Shown: piece after piece, positions 36,409 through 46,700 of the stretch
How the letters are laid out: each line of letters begins with the position of its first letter
Numbering within the stretch: the stretch's first letter is position 1
Assembly: GCA_024398965.1 (NCBI GenBank)
Contig: JAKSIF010000001.1
Location: forward strand, 124,001 to 188,000
Source of the DNA: Fibrobacter sp.
GTDB lineage: Bacteria > Fibrobacterota > Fibrobacteria > Fibrobacterales > Fibrobacteraceae
Direction: 5' to 3'
Length of the DNA: 64,000 nucleotides
The notes under the pieces: generated by a model
The model's database searches: none
Told to the model about the DNA's origin: nothing
The model's input: the letters and a program-made list of their open reading frames with translations, nothing else
Position numbers and translations under genes: made by a program

Positions 36409-38232
36409 CTACTTCTTACTGTTTTCAACTTGGCCCACCACACTGGAAATACCCAAGTCAGCAATAGGCTGTGCGTACTTCTTGTGCAAGAAGGCGTTAA
36501 CACTTTCGGCATCGTCCATCTGCAAAACAGTCAATGCGGTTTCGCGAACATCTTCAAAGTTGATGGATCGAATAATCTTCTTTGTGGACATGACACTCCA
36601 CGGTGTCATAGAAAGTTCATCCACGCCAAGACCAACCAGGAGCAAGACACTCATGGGGTCCGAACTCATTTCACCGCAAACCGCAACAGGAATACCTTCG
36701 CGATGCGCCGCCTGGACCGTCTGGTAAATCATGCTAAGCACAGACGGGTGATGCGGTTGGAACATTTCCGTGATCAATTCGTTGGTACGGTCCACAGCCA
36801 AGGTAAACTGGATCAAGTCGTTGGTACCAATGCTAAAGAAGTCCGCTTCCTTGGCAAGCTTGTCCACAATCATCACGGCAGCGGGAACTTCGATCATGAC
36901 ACCAACCTTCACGTCGGCCACAGTCTTCCCTTCTGCCAAAAGTTCGTTACGACATTTCCTAATGCAAGCCTTTGCACGGCGCAGTTCCGTCATGCCAGAA
37001 ATCATTGGCAACAGAATGCGAAGGTTTCCCTTGGTATTGGCCAGGAGCAAGGCCTTAAGCTGCGTACAGAACAAATCTTCCTTATCAAGGCAAACGCGAA
37101 TAGAACGCCATCCCATAAAGGGGTTGGATTCGTTTACAGCGTTGATTCCGCTGACCAGTTTGTCACCACCAGCATCCAAGGTACGGATAGTCACAGGGCA
37201 GGGAGACATGGTCTCAAGGATATACCTGTAGGCATCTCGCTGCTCATCCTGGGTGGGAGCGTCCTTTCGCAGGAACAAGAACTCGGAACGGTACAGGCCG
37301 ATACCTGTAGCACCAAAGTCTGTCACCTTAGCCGACTCCGCGGGAAGTTCAATGTTGGCGTGCAGCGTAATGTACTTGCCATCGCGGGTCATAGGCTCCA
37401 GCTGTCGCATGGTAAACAGCTCGCGACGCTGGCTTTCAAAAACTTCTTGACGCTTATGGAAATCCTGGATGTCTTCTTCGGAAGGATTGATAATCACCTT
37501 ACCGCTGGTACCATCCAAAAGCACCATATCGCCGGACTTCACCATGGCGGCGAAGTTTCTCAGGCCAGACACCAAGGGAATCTGCAACGAGCGGGCAAGA
37601 ATAGCCACATGGCTCGTACGACCACCGGTATCCATAGCCAAGCCGCTAACCTGGCCAGGCTTGATCGCCATAAGCAAGCTGGGCAAGAGCTCATGCCCAG
37701 CAAGAACCACACCGTCCTCTGCAGCCACGTCCTCCAGCACAGGTCCGGAGTCTTCCATGGCGGCCATAAGGCGGTTGTACAAGTCCCTGAGGTCTGCAGC
37801 CTTGTCTCGCATGGCAGCAGAATCAATGGACTCAAATCGGTCGATGTAGGCTCCAAGAACAACATGCACCGCCCAGCGGGCATTCTTGTGGCCGACACGA
37901 ATCTTTTCCACCACGCCATTCAACAAGCCCGGGTCCTGCAAGATCATCAAGTGAGTTGCAAAGATCAGGCTGTCCTTCATGCCGGCGCGGCTTTCAGAAA
38001 TTTCCTTAATCTGAGCGATTTCCTTAGCGGTCTTGTTCACCGCCTTCAGGAAAAGCTGTTCTTCGTCGGGAATGCGACTTTCTGGTAAAGTCTCTTCTAC
38101 TACGGATATTTCGCGGTCAATAACCGGAAAAACCCGGCCCATTGCATAGCCGGGAGAAGCGGGAACGCCGGTCAGTTCTATTCGGGCCGGCAGTACGCTT
38201 TCGTTAGCAGGGTTCTTCGTTGAAGTGGTCAT
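36409..38232 (-). CDS. ptsI: Phosphoenolpyruvate-protein phosphotransferase (PTS enzyme I)
   Basis: 607 residues from the ATG at 38232, which lies inside the end of the HPr gene (29-base overlap); an upstream in-frame start at 38283 is less likely. N-terminal HPr-binding region, phospho-His in GGRTSHVAILARS (about 205-217), and the PEP-binding TIM barrel with GIGLYRSEFLF and, near the C-terminus, GLGVDELSMTPWSV. It moves phosphate from PEP to HPr. No EII component lies in the window, so a regulatory role is as likely as sugar uptake. Confidence 0.93.
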   Translation of the reverse strand: MTTSTKNPANESVLPARIELTGVPASPGYAMGRVFPVIDREISVVEETLPESRIPDEEQLFLKAVNKTAKEIAQIKEISESRAGMKDSLIFATHLMILQDPGLLNGVVEKIRVGHKNARWAVHVVLGAYIDRFESIDSAAMRDKAADLRDLYNRLMAAMEDSGPVLEDVAAEDGVVLAGHELLPSLLMAIKPGQVSGLAMDTGGRTSHVAILARSLQIPLVSGLRNFAAMVKSGDMVLLDGTSGKVIINPSEEDIQDFHKRQEVFESQRRELFTMRQLEPMTRDGKYITLHANIELPAESAKVTDFGATGIGLYRSEFLFLRKDAPTQDEQRDAYRYILETMSPCPVTIRTLDAGGDKLVSGINAVNESNPFMGWRSIRVCLDKEDLFCTQLKALLLANTKGNLRILLPMISGMTELRRAKACIRKCRNELLAEGKTVADVKVGVMIEVPAAVMIVDKLAKEADFFSIGTNDLIQFTLAVDRTNELITEMFQPHHPSVLSMIYQTVQAAHREGIPVAVCGEMSSDPMSVLLLVGLGVDELSMTPWSVMSTKKIIRSINFEDVRETALTVLQMDDAESVNAFLHKKYAQPIADLGISSVVGQVENSKK

Positions 38233-38476
38233 TGAACAGGGCTTCCAGCTGGGATGCAACCGTTTCCTCGTCCTCGCCATCAATTTCGAACTTCACTTCG
38301 GAACCGGCAGGAATAGCAAGCATCATCACGTTCAAGATGCTCTTGGCGTTAGCCCTTGCACCTTCGAAAACAATCGTGATATCGCTCTTGGACTGGCCGG
38401 TAACGTCTACGATCATACCGGCAGGTCGAGCGTGTATTCCCAATTTATTAGAGACCACCAATGTCTTGACTATCAT
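38204..38476 (-). CDS. ptsH: Phosphocarrier protein HPr
   Basis: 90 residues. Phospho-acceptor His15 in GIHARPAG and regulatory Ser46 in ANAKSILNVM are both in canonical position, so it could also be a substrate of an HPr kinase. It sits seven bases after the mlaD-like gene and overlaps ptsI by 29 bases, which suggests translational coupling. Confidence 0.93.
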   Translation of the reverse strand: MIVKTLVVSNKLGIHARPAGMIVDVTGQSKSDITIVFEGARANAKSILNVMMLAIPAGSEVKFEIDGEDEETVASQLEALFNDHFNEEPC

Positions 38477-38483
38477 TTTTTCC

Positions 38484-39404
38484 TCAGAAAATATCCACGT
38501 TGATGTCCAGGCCGTCTTGGAGAATTACACGGAACAGGCTGTCGGCCGTGTGAACCGTCTTAACCAAGTCATCATGCAGGGCTCTGTCGTTCAACAAAAT
38601 ACCAACGGTGTTGTCCTTGGACTGGATCTTAGATTCCACCTTGGAAATCAGTTCGTCCATATGCTTGGTAACACCTTCAAGCTCACTAACCAGATTGTTA
38701 GCGTTGCCCATGACCTTATCGGTATTGGCAAACATATTGTCAATGGGAGACTTAACACCATCGATCAACTCGTTGACCTTCACGGTAACCTGGTTCAAAC
38801 CTTCCAAGCTCTTCTTGATCTGGGGGTCCGTAGTATTCAGCATCACCATCAAGCGGTCTTCAAGCTTTTCTGCCTTGACCAGGAGAGTCTTGAATCGTTC
38901 CTGGAATTCAGGATTAACGATGGTCTGGTTCAGAGCCTGCTTCACAGATTCCAGCAAAACCTTGGTGCTATCGCAAACTTCACCAGCAAGGCCCAGGGCT
39001 TCTGCAATACCTGCGTCAAACTGACCGTTGATGGTGTCACCCGGGGTAAAGTAATCCGTAGCGTCACCAAGGATCATACCGATCTGGCGTTCGCCCATGA
39101 TACCGATGTTCTGCACTCGAATTTCGGAATCCTTGGGGATCTTCACATCGGAACGGAGACGAATGGTCACAACCACACGATGGCCGGACAGTTCGATGGT
39201 TTCAACCTTACCAAGCTTTACACCGTTAACCTTGACAGGGTCATCCAAAACCAGAGTACTGACCTGAGTAAAGCGCAAGTGGTAAGTGTTAAACGTTTCA
39301 CGCGGGTCCTTTTCGTTCAAAAAGAAGACACCGAATACGAGAATGATGAGAGCAAGTATTACAACAAGCCCAACAGAAAAATAAAGTGCAGAATTCTTTT
39401 TCAT
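38484..39404 (-). CDS. MlaD/MCE-domain lipid-transport protein
   Basis: 306 residues. One N-terminal transmembrane helix (about 6-29), then an MCE domain (about 40-115: TYHLRFTQVSTLVLDDPVKVNGVKLGKVETIEL region) and a helical C-terminal part (about 140-300) with heptad-like hydrophobics. MCE proteins form periplasmic hexamers handling phospholipids between membranes with an ABC transporter. No mlaE/mlaF partner is in the window; in this operon the next gene is HPr. Confidence 0.88.
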   Translation of the reverse strand: MKKNSALYFSVGLVVILALIILVFGVFFLNEKDPRETFNTYHLRFTQVSTLVLDDPVKVNGVKLGKVETIELSGHRVVVTIRLRSDVKIPKDSEIRVQNIGIMGERQIGMILGDATDYFTPGDTINGQFDAGIAEALGLAGEVCDSTKVLLESVKQALNQTIVNPEFQERFKTLLVKAEKLEDRLMVMLNTTDPQIKKSLEGLNQVTVKVNELIDGVKSPIDNMFANTDKVMGNANNLVSELEGVTKHMDELISKVESKIQSKDNTVGILLNDRALHDDLVKTVHTADSLFRVILQDGLDINVDIF

Positions 39405-39424
39405 TTCGTTCTCAATCTAGCATT

Positions 39425-40090
39425 TTACTCTTCGATACGTTTGATCGGGCTGTTGTTTTCGATGCCATTTACGTGGCGATCCAGCCAATCATACAGAAGA
39501 GCGTCCCTTTCAGCCTTGGGAAGCAGGAACTTTTCGCGGCCTTCCTTCTGCATAAACACATCCAGATAAGTCATAAGAACGCCGCCGGCAACGGAAACGT
39601 TCATGGATTCGGTAATGCCATACTGGGGCAGCTTAAACTCATAATCAGCGTGAGCAAGGGTGTCCGGGTGGTTTCCGTGGAATTCGCTACCCAGGTAGAA
39701 AGCGGTAGGCTGGCTCAAATCCAGGTCCAGAACGGAATTAGTGGTATTGGTGCTAGCCACGGCAATCTTGTATCCCTTGGCGCGAAGCTTTTCCATGCAA
39801 AGCATGCGCTTCTTGTAAAGGTAAAGGCTCATCCACTTGTAGGAACCCTTCAAGATGGACTTGTTCACACTATAGGCATTGTCTTCTTCAATGATGTGCA
39901 CATCTTGCAAGCCAAAAACTTCAGCGGTACGAATGACTGCGGAAATGTTATGGGGATCGAACAGATCTTCCAACACCATGCAGAAATGTCTTGTACGACG
40001 ATCAACCACAGAGGTCAACAGTTCCTGACGGCGGTCCGTGACTCGAGCCAGGAGAGATTCCAGAGATTCCTTTTCGTTTACTTCACTCAT
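39425..40090 (-). CDS. trmH: TrmH-type SpoU rRNA/tRNA 2'-O-ribose methyltransferase
   Basis: 221 residues. SPOUT motifs: LEDLFDPHNISAVIRTAEVF (about 36-55, catalytic Arg), FYLGSEFHGN (about 130-139) and GITESMNVSVAGGVLMTY (about 157-174). The N-terminal ~30 residues and this pattern match TrmH, which methylates G18 of tRNAs. Its ATG overlaps the upstream stop (ATGA). Confidence 0.88.
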   Translation of the reverse strand: MSEVNEKESLESLLARVTDRRQELLTSVVDRRTRHFCMVLEDLFDPHNISAVIRTAEVFGLQDVHIIEEDNAYSVNKSILKGSYKWMSLYLYKKRMLCMEKLRAKGYKIAVASTNTTNSVLDLDLSQPTAFYLGSEFHGNHPDTLAHADYEFKLPQYGITESMNVSVAGGVLMTYLDVFMQKEGREKFLLPKAERDALLYDWLDRHVNGIENNSPIKRIEE

Positions 40091-41112
40091 TTCGTTACCT
40101 TGATATTTTGAAATTCTTCAACCTTGATAGGTGTGGCGTTCACATCCTTCAGACGATTTTCCTCACGAAGTTTCTGAAGACGGACAAAGTCACCCAGCTT
40201 CCAGGGAGCGCCATTTACAACAGCTTCAAAATCCAGGATATACTGGATGTTGTCGGAAGACTTCAAGCCAGCGCTTTTCAGCATAGGTTCCTTATCGCCG
40301 CCAAAATACCGCCCTGAAGCCTTCTTGATATCACTTACGATATCATCAATTTTTTCATTGACAACCTTCTTGAAGACTCCCATCTGCATAATGGAATTCA
40401 GCACAGAGTTTCCCGGAAAGACGATTGCTGTTAATTTATACTTAATCTTGTTTCCCGGAATGGGGTCCATGTCCAGATATGCAATCGCAGTTCCTGTCAA
40501 AGACCATTTAAGGACCTTTGCATGACCATAGCCAAAGAACAAGTCGCGAAGTCCCAGTTTTTGTCCAGCACTATCCTGCAGAGCCCAATAGAATTCACCC
40601 GACAGGCTGCGGCCATTGCTTCCGTTAAAATAGCGACGATTGGGATGAGTGTACTCCAACTCATAGTTGGATTCCAGATAGGCATTGATCAGCTGCGCAG
40701 TAAAGGGCATGTTATCGAACAAGTAGCTAATCACATGCTCATTCAACGGGAGTGTTCCCTCGTTGATATAGATTGCCCTGTACTGTCGTCCAAGACGGGC
40801 GAAAATCTCAGGAACATAGGGCGTCGTCATTTCCGTACTAAGCCCACGGGCAACAACCTCGTGGTAAGGAGCGCAAAATTCCTCGGTATATTTTACCTTC
40901 GCCAAGGGCTTCTTATCCAGTTCATCACAACCAGGCACGTCCACATCCAGGCACTTCTTCATGCCTGAGCACAAGGCCCTCATGTCATCCTCGCCCAACT
41001 TATGGAGCAAGGCATGCCTTTGGACAGTCTTGTCAGTTACAATTTCTGGTCCGGCAGCAACAGCCCAAACACAGCATAGCAGAACCATGCCCATCAGCTT
41101 AAAGCCTTTCAT
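40087..41112 (-). CDS. Hypothetical exported protein
   Basis: 341 residues from the ATG at 41112; a GTG at 41139 is also possible. Signal peptide about 1-19 (MKGFKLMGMVLLCCVWAVAAG region). Six cysteines lie in the N-terminal part of the mature protein (about 45-75), perhaps disulphide-bonded. C-terminal half is mixed alpha/beta. I recognise no family; it is co-transcribed with an M16-like lipoprotein and TrmH. Confidence 0.72.
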   Translation of the reverse strand: MKGFKLMGMVLLCCVWAVAAGPEIVTDKTVQRHALLHKLGEDDMRALCSGMKKCLDVDVPGCDELDKKPLAKVKYTEEFCAPYHEVVARGLSTEMTTPYVPEIFARLGRQYRAIYINEGTLPLNEHVISYLFDNMPFTAQLINAYLESNYELEYTHPNRRYFNGSNGRSLSGEFYWALQDSAGQKLGLRDLFFGYGHAKVLKWSLTGTAIAYLDMDPIPGNKIKYKLTAIVFPGNSVLNSIMQMGVFKKVVNEKIDDIVSDIKKASGRYFGGDKEPMLKSAGLKSSDNIQYILDFEAVVNGAPWKLGDFVRLQKLREENRLKDVNATPIKVEEFQNIKVTK

Positions 41113-41151
41113 CAGTGCTTGTTCCAGATTTACACTCACAAGTAAAATTCC

Positions 41152-42711
41152 TTAGTTCCTGAATTCCAGACTATCCAGCGGAACAACTGTAAAGGGTTTC
41201 AAGGATTCCAGCTTAGATACCGGGGCCACAATAGAAATGGTCATCTGGTCCTTGCCAAAATACTTAGCCACCATGGCCTTCACCTGATCCGCCGTGACAG
41301 CGTTGATTTCCTTCACATAGTCAAGATAATGGTCAAAGGTCTTGCCCACAAGTTCTCCCTTGGCAAAGAGAATCGCTGTAGAGGACGGGCTGTCAAAAAG
41401 GCTGGGCAGACTTTCGATCAAGGCCTTCTTAGCCTGTGCCAGTTCCTCTTCGGACGGGCCTTCCTTAGCCAGTTTTTCCACTTCCTCGAAAATAAGCTTT
41501 ATGGCAAAGTCCACCGATTCCACCTTGGTCTGCAAGGCAATGGTTGCCATGGCTGTATCTCGATAGTCATTACCTACGGTACTGTAGACGCTGTAGGCCA
41601 GGCCTTCGTCACTGCGGACACGATTCATCAGGCGGCTGGTAAAGCTGCCTCCACCCAAGATGAAGCTGGCCACAGCCGCAGGATAGTAATCTACGTGGGG
41701 CCGTTTCACGAAGGGCTGGTTCATGGAAATGTTTGCCTGGGTGATATCCTTGTCCACCACGTAGATGCCCGGCTTACGCAGGAAGTTCAGTGTCACTGGA
41801 GCAGGCTTTGCCGTTTTCGGTTCCTGAACCTTCCAGCCAGCAAAGAAATCCTTCATCATGACCAGGGCAGAATCCTTATCCACGTCACCGGACAGTGCAA
41901 AGATGATCTTCTTGGAAGAATACACGCCTTCGGCAAGACGTTTCACATCGGCAGCGGTTACTCCCTTGTATTCCTCAGCGTTGGAATCCCAAAGCCTGGG
42001 ATTTGCCCCATAGTTTACCTTGGATTTCAGAGCTGAAAGGACCTTGGCAGGCGTTTCATAACGTCGGTCATAGGCGGTTACATAATTGGCCTTGATAATT
42101 TCCAACTGTTCTGCATCAAAGGCCGGAGCGGTAAGGACCTGCTTCGCCATGGAAAGCATGCCCGGGAAATCCTTTGACATACAGTCTATGTCAAACATGG
42201 AACTGAAGGTTCCCGCAGAAGTGCTAAGACCTGCACTGATGAATTCCAGGGAGTCGTCCAGAGCGTGGGCAGACAACCCGCCGCCACCGCCACGACGAAT
42301 CATGGAACCAACCATGGCGCTGGCCGCATTATCCTTGAGGGAGGCAGGAACGTTAGATTCCTCGAAATACACCGTAAAGTTCACCAAGGGAAGACTACGG
42401 TCGCTGACGATATATCCAGTAATACCTGGGGCAACCTCAACTCGATAATCCTTCGGATAGGGAGCCACGTAATTGAACTCTGGAAATTGGACATCCTTAT
42501 AGCTGGCAGGCAAATCCGTTTGATCGACTTTTTGATTTTCAGTTGTCGCTACAGATTCTACAGAAACCGGAGCAGATTCCGGCGCCTTGGATTCGGACTC
42601 TGTTTGAGGAGCCGGATTGGACGCACAGGAGGTCAATACCGCAAATATGGAACCCAAGGCCAAAGCCGGTCCCATCAAAAACTTGACAGCTTTAGAATGT
42701 TCACTACGCAT
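41152..42711 (-). CDS. M16-family peptidase-like lipoprotein lacking the zinc motif
   Basis: 519 residues from the ATG at 42711. Lipobox LTSC (about Cys29). Two M16 halves: N-terminal YIVSDRSLPLVNFTVYFEES then, where active enzymes have HxxEH, the sequence SLKDNAASAMVGSM with no histidine pair; a C-terminal half with GGGSFTSRLMNRVRSDEGLAYSVYS, the R/Y pair typical of the second M16 domain. It therefore resembles the non-catalytic subunit of two-chain M16 peptidases. First gene of the envelope operon, divergent from gluQ. Confidence 0.88.
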   Translation of the reverse strand: MRSEHSKAVKFLMGPALALGSIFAVLTSCASNPAPQTESESKAPESAPVSVESVATTENQKVDQTDLPASYKDVQFPEFNYVAPYPKDYRVEVAPGITGYIVSDRSLPLVNFTVYFEESNVPASLKDNAASAMVGSMIRRGGGGGLSAHALDDSLEFISAGLSTSAGTFSSMFDIDCMSKDFPGMLSMAKQVLTAPAFDAEQLEIIKANYVTAYDRRYETPAKVLSALKSKVNYGANPRLWDSNAEEYKGVTAADVKRLAEGVYSSKKIIFALSGDVDKDSALVMMKDFFAGWKVQEPKTAKPAPVTLNFLRKPGIYVVDKDITQANISMNQPFVKRPHVDYYPAAVASFILGGGSFTSRLMNRVRSDEGLAYSVYSTVGNDYRDTAMATIALQTKVESVDFAIKLIFEEVEKLAKEGPSEEELAQAKKALIESLPSLFDSPSSTAILFAKGELVGKTFDHYLDYVKEINAVTADQVKAMVAKYFGKDQMTISIVAPVSKLESLKPFTVVPLDSLEFRN

Positions 42712-42772
42712 TTCACTTTCAAAATAGCAATTATCCGCATATTCCATTTTTCCAAAATGTATTTTTGGAGCC

Positions 42773-43702
42773 ATGAACGGCAAAATTCGATTCGCCCCCA
42801 GCCCTACAGGCTATCTTCACGAAGGCCATCTGCTTTCGGCGCTTTACGTGTGGGCTGCTGCTAAAAAATGGAATCTACACATCCATTTGAGAATCGAAGA
42901 TCACGACCGGGGCCGAACTCGCCAAGCCTATATTGACGGCATCCGCGAAGACCTGGAATGGCTCGGTTTCCAATATCATAGTCAAAGCATTCAAAGCGAG
43001 CGCCAGGAAATCTACAGGGAAGTCCTTCAAAAGCTAACGGATCACAACCTGGTCTACCCCTGCACCTGCAGCAGAAAACAGCTGGAATCAGAGAATCCAC
43101 GAAGCAATACGGGAGAAATCATCTACCAGGGGAAATGCCGCAATTTAGCGGAGAATTTAAAGGCTAAAGGAGAAAGCTACTCAAGTTGCATTCTGCCGCC
43201 TCACAACCTCCGATTCAGAATTACAGATAAAATAATCAACTGGCAAGACCTTCGTCTTGGTTCATTCAGCGAAAATCCCGCCGAGCAATGCGGAGACTTC
43301 CCCATTGTAGACCGAGACGGTTTCTTTACCTACCAATTCTGCGTCTGCGTAGATGACCTTGATCAGGGAATAACCCACATCGTCCGTGGCGAAGACATCG
43401 TCAATTCTACTGCCAGGCAAATTGAATTGAGCCAAGCGATCTGTCAAACCACCGGCGGCACCATCGGAAGCATCCCCCTGGAATACCCTCATCCCACGTA
43501 CCTTCACCACGGGCTAATCACGGACCCCTCCGGCAAGAAACTGTCCAAGCGAGAACTGGCCCACAGCATCCGCCAAGACAAGGAAGCAGGTGTAACCCCA
43601 GAGCAGCTCCTTGGCAGGGTCCTTTTCAAGGCCGGATTCCAGCAGACCGATACTCCGGTAACTCTGCCCCAGGCCATAGATTTCTTAAGCAGTACCCTTT
43701 AG
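42773..43702 (+). CDS. gluQ: Glutamyl-Q tRNA(Asp) synthetase
   Basis: 309 residues, the truncated glutamyl-tRNA synthetase length without anticodon domain. RFAPSPTGYLHEGHLLSAL (5-23) contains the HIGH-type motif and GKKLSKRE (about 253-260) the KMSKS equivalent; a zinc-type Cys pair is in YPCTCSRKQL. It attaches glutamate to queuosine in tRNA(Asp). Divergent from the M16-like lipoprotein. TATTTTTG is six bases upstream of the ATG. Confidence 0.92.
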   Translation: MNGKIRFAPSPTGYLHEGHLLSALYVWAAAKKWNLHIHLRIEDHDRGRTRQAYIDGIREDLEWLGFQYHSQSIQSERQEIYREVLQKLTDHNLVYPCTCSRKQLESENPRSNTGEIIYQGKCRNLAENLKAKGESYSSCILPPHNLRFRITDKIINWQDLRLGSFSENPAEQCGDFPIVDRDGFFTYQFCVCVDDLDQGITHIVRGEDIVNSTARQIELSQAICQTTGGTIGSIPLEYPHPTYLHHGLITDPSGKKLSKRELAHSIRQDKEAGVTPEQLLGRVLFKAGFQQTDTPVTLPQAIDFLSSTL

Positions 43703-43760
43703 ACCGCTTATTGCCAAGAACGCCCCACTACACCGTTCCAAAAAAACGTATATTCAGGGC

Positions 43761-46700
43761 ATGTCAGTGTCACCATCGGCCATCGTATCAAAGATTCGTC
43801 AAGAAGCAACCCTTTTTGACTCTCGAGATCGCCTTCTCAACTATTCCGCCAAGGGAGACTTTCAGTCGCCCCTTATCATGGATGCAGGCGACCTTTTTTA
43901 CGACAAGTGGCTGAAATCCAAGGAACCCCTGACACTGGATACCTTTTTCCCAGTCTCCACAAACTTTTCCGTTCAGCAGAAGATCGCCATTTCCGACGCC
44001 ATGACGTCCGTTCTTCGTGAAAAGGACGAGGACTTCGGCGAATCCGACCTGTACATGGTCATTGGATTCCTAAAGTGGGACGGAAACGCTCTTGCCCCAA
44101 GTCTGCTCATTCCCCTGAATGCAGACCTGCAAAAGAAGACGCTCAGCCTGTCAGACAGGCTCCCTGTAGAAAACGTCATACTGAGAGAACGGCTCCAAGA
44201 CAAGATTTCACTTCCCAAGGCAGAAGACGCCGTAGTAGACGGCAATTTCAACATCGATCGTTACTTCAGCCTGTTCGAAAAGGCTGTCAGCCAGGAACGA
44301 AGCTGGAAATTCACTCGCCACGGCATTTGCCTCGGTTTCTTCAATACAAGTCGTCTACTTCTCAAAAAACAGATGGAACAGGGATGGAACGATAAGGAAA
44401 TCGACACCAACCCCATTCTGTCATCCCTTCTTATCGAAGACGGCTTTGAGATCCACGAGTCCCTATTCGAGGACTCCACATTCGACCAGATATTCTCTCC
44501 GGCCGACCACAACTTTTTATACCAGACCGACTCTCACTCCACTAGGGTCACCATTGACGCCCTTTGCGACAAGAATTGTGCCTACACCATACAGGCCCTG
44601 CCGGGAACAGCCAAGATAAAGGTCGCGGCCAACATCGTCGCCGAATCTGTGGCAAAGGCCCAGAAGGTTCTGGTCGTCAGCCGCAGAGCGGTTACTACAA
44701 ATAATTTCCAGATTGCATGGAAGCCTCCCTATAGAATATTCCCCGACGTGGACCGCCCCGCCTTGGAGCAGCAGCTCCGCAAGGCCCGCAAGGATTTTTC
44801 CGACTACTACGCCATAGTCAATAATCCGGTTCAACCATCCGGGGTCATGCTGTCCGACCTACTTTCCGAGTTCATCGGAGCCAAGGCTCCCAAGCAAAAG
44901 ATTCCGGAAAAAGTATTCAAGGGCGTTTCCGAGTTAAGCTACGGAAAGTATCTTACACTCAAGGAAGACCTGGACAAGCTGATAGACCTGTACTTCGAGA
45001 AAAACGGATACGAAGTTCGCAAGGCCTTCCAGGGAGTAAACGTTCCTACGCTTTCTCCAGAGCAGCAAGATGAACTTTCCCAGGAACTGAACAAAGCCGC
45101 AGACAGTGTCCAAAAACTGGACAAGATGATTCACATGCTGGAAGTCTCTGGACTGTGTCCAACAGGAATCTTCCTCACCAGCCTTCTTGACCTATTCGAG
45201 CTGATTCAAGAAAACTTTAACGAAGCAACCCCCACCTACGAGGATTGGCAGCTTCGCTCCAACAGCTGGACTGCCTACAAGGACACTTTACAGGAACTTC
45301 CGAAGGCTGGCGCAACCTGGGTAGACTACCGCAGGCAGAATTCCGAAATCTACACAGACAATGCAGAAGACGAAAACATTCTCTCTGCCCGTGAAGATTT
45401 TGCAGAAAGTCAGAAAATCGCACTCAAGGGTTTATCTGATCGTTACCGTTCCTCTCGTAGGCGCCTGCTCCAGGTATTCAAGAACCCTCGCTCCATTTCC
45501 AGCGACGCACAGCTTCTGGAATACATCGACGCCCTGCTGGATTTGCAAGAGAACAAGAGAGCCTACAAGGAAAGCGCCGTCCTCGGCAACCACCTGCTGG
45601 GAAAAGACTGGCTCTACGAGAAATCCGACTGGAACATCCTGCAAGAAAAAATCGACTTTATCTACGACTTCAGGGAAAAGAACAAGAAGAATCCCAAGCT
45701 AGATCTGCTACTCCATGTTCTTGAGCAGTGGCACCTGTTCAAGGATTCCCTGCCAGAACTTGCCGACCTGCTGGAAACCACCAAGAATCTTCAGCAGTCT
45801 GTCCGTCAAATTTCCAAGGACATGGAACTGGAAACGTCCCTAGAAAGCCTGGACATGACCAAGTGGCTGGACACAATCAAGTCCTGGAGCGAAAACTGGA
45901 ACAACCTGGACATTCAGCTTCAGCTCACGACATTGTTCAAAAAGTTCGAAGCATACAACTGTCCAGAATTATTGGAATTCGTTCAGGACGTCAACAACGT
46001 AAGCCGTGATATCAAGCAGGCAGTCGTTTACCATTGGACTGGTTCCCAGATCCAGGCCACCACAAAGAACTATCCCGACCTGTTTGCCGTCAATCCCAAG
46101 GCAAGGAATCAGAAGTGCAAAGCCTACCAGGAATTACTGGACAAGTTCAGCAACGCAAACTTCAAGCAGTTCCACGACACACTGGCCCAAAACGAAAACC
46201 AGCTGACAACATGTACGTTAAACCAGTTCCTCTCCAAAACGGAACGGGACTCCTACGACATAGCCGTTGTCCTTGATGCAGACTGCATCAGCATCGCCGA
46301 ATCCTTACCCATCATTCTTTGCTCCAACCGCGTCATCTTTATTGGCGACGCCCATAGTCCGAGCATTGAACAACTGCCTTTTGACGCCTACCAGGAAAAT
46401 CCGGTTTCTCACACACAGTTCTTCCAGGAAAGCATCCTGGCATCAACGTTACGTCAGGGAATCCCCACCAGAGAACTCTGGCTGTCTACCGTATTCTCAG
46501 ACATGGCACTGGTCGGATTTGCCAACAGTCATTTCTATAACCAGGGAATCAAGCAGCTACCGCCCCCTCGTAAAGACGAATTCAAGGGAATCAAGTTCAA
46601 GGTTGTCCGCGACAAGGTATCGGCCATCGCGGAAGCGGCCATTCAACATGCCGAAAAGCACCCGGGTCAGACCCTAGGCATCATCGCCTTCCACCAGTCT

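Noticed and set aside
38204-38283. PtsI start at 38283
   Set aside because: It would add 17 residues inside the HPr gene without a motif; the ATG at 38232 gives a normal enzyme I N-terminus.
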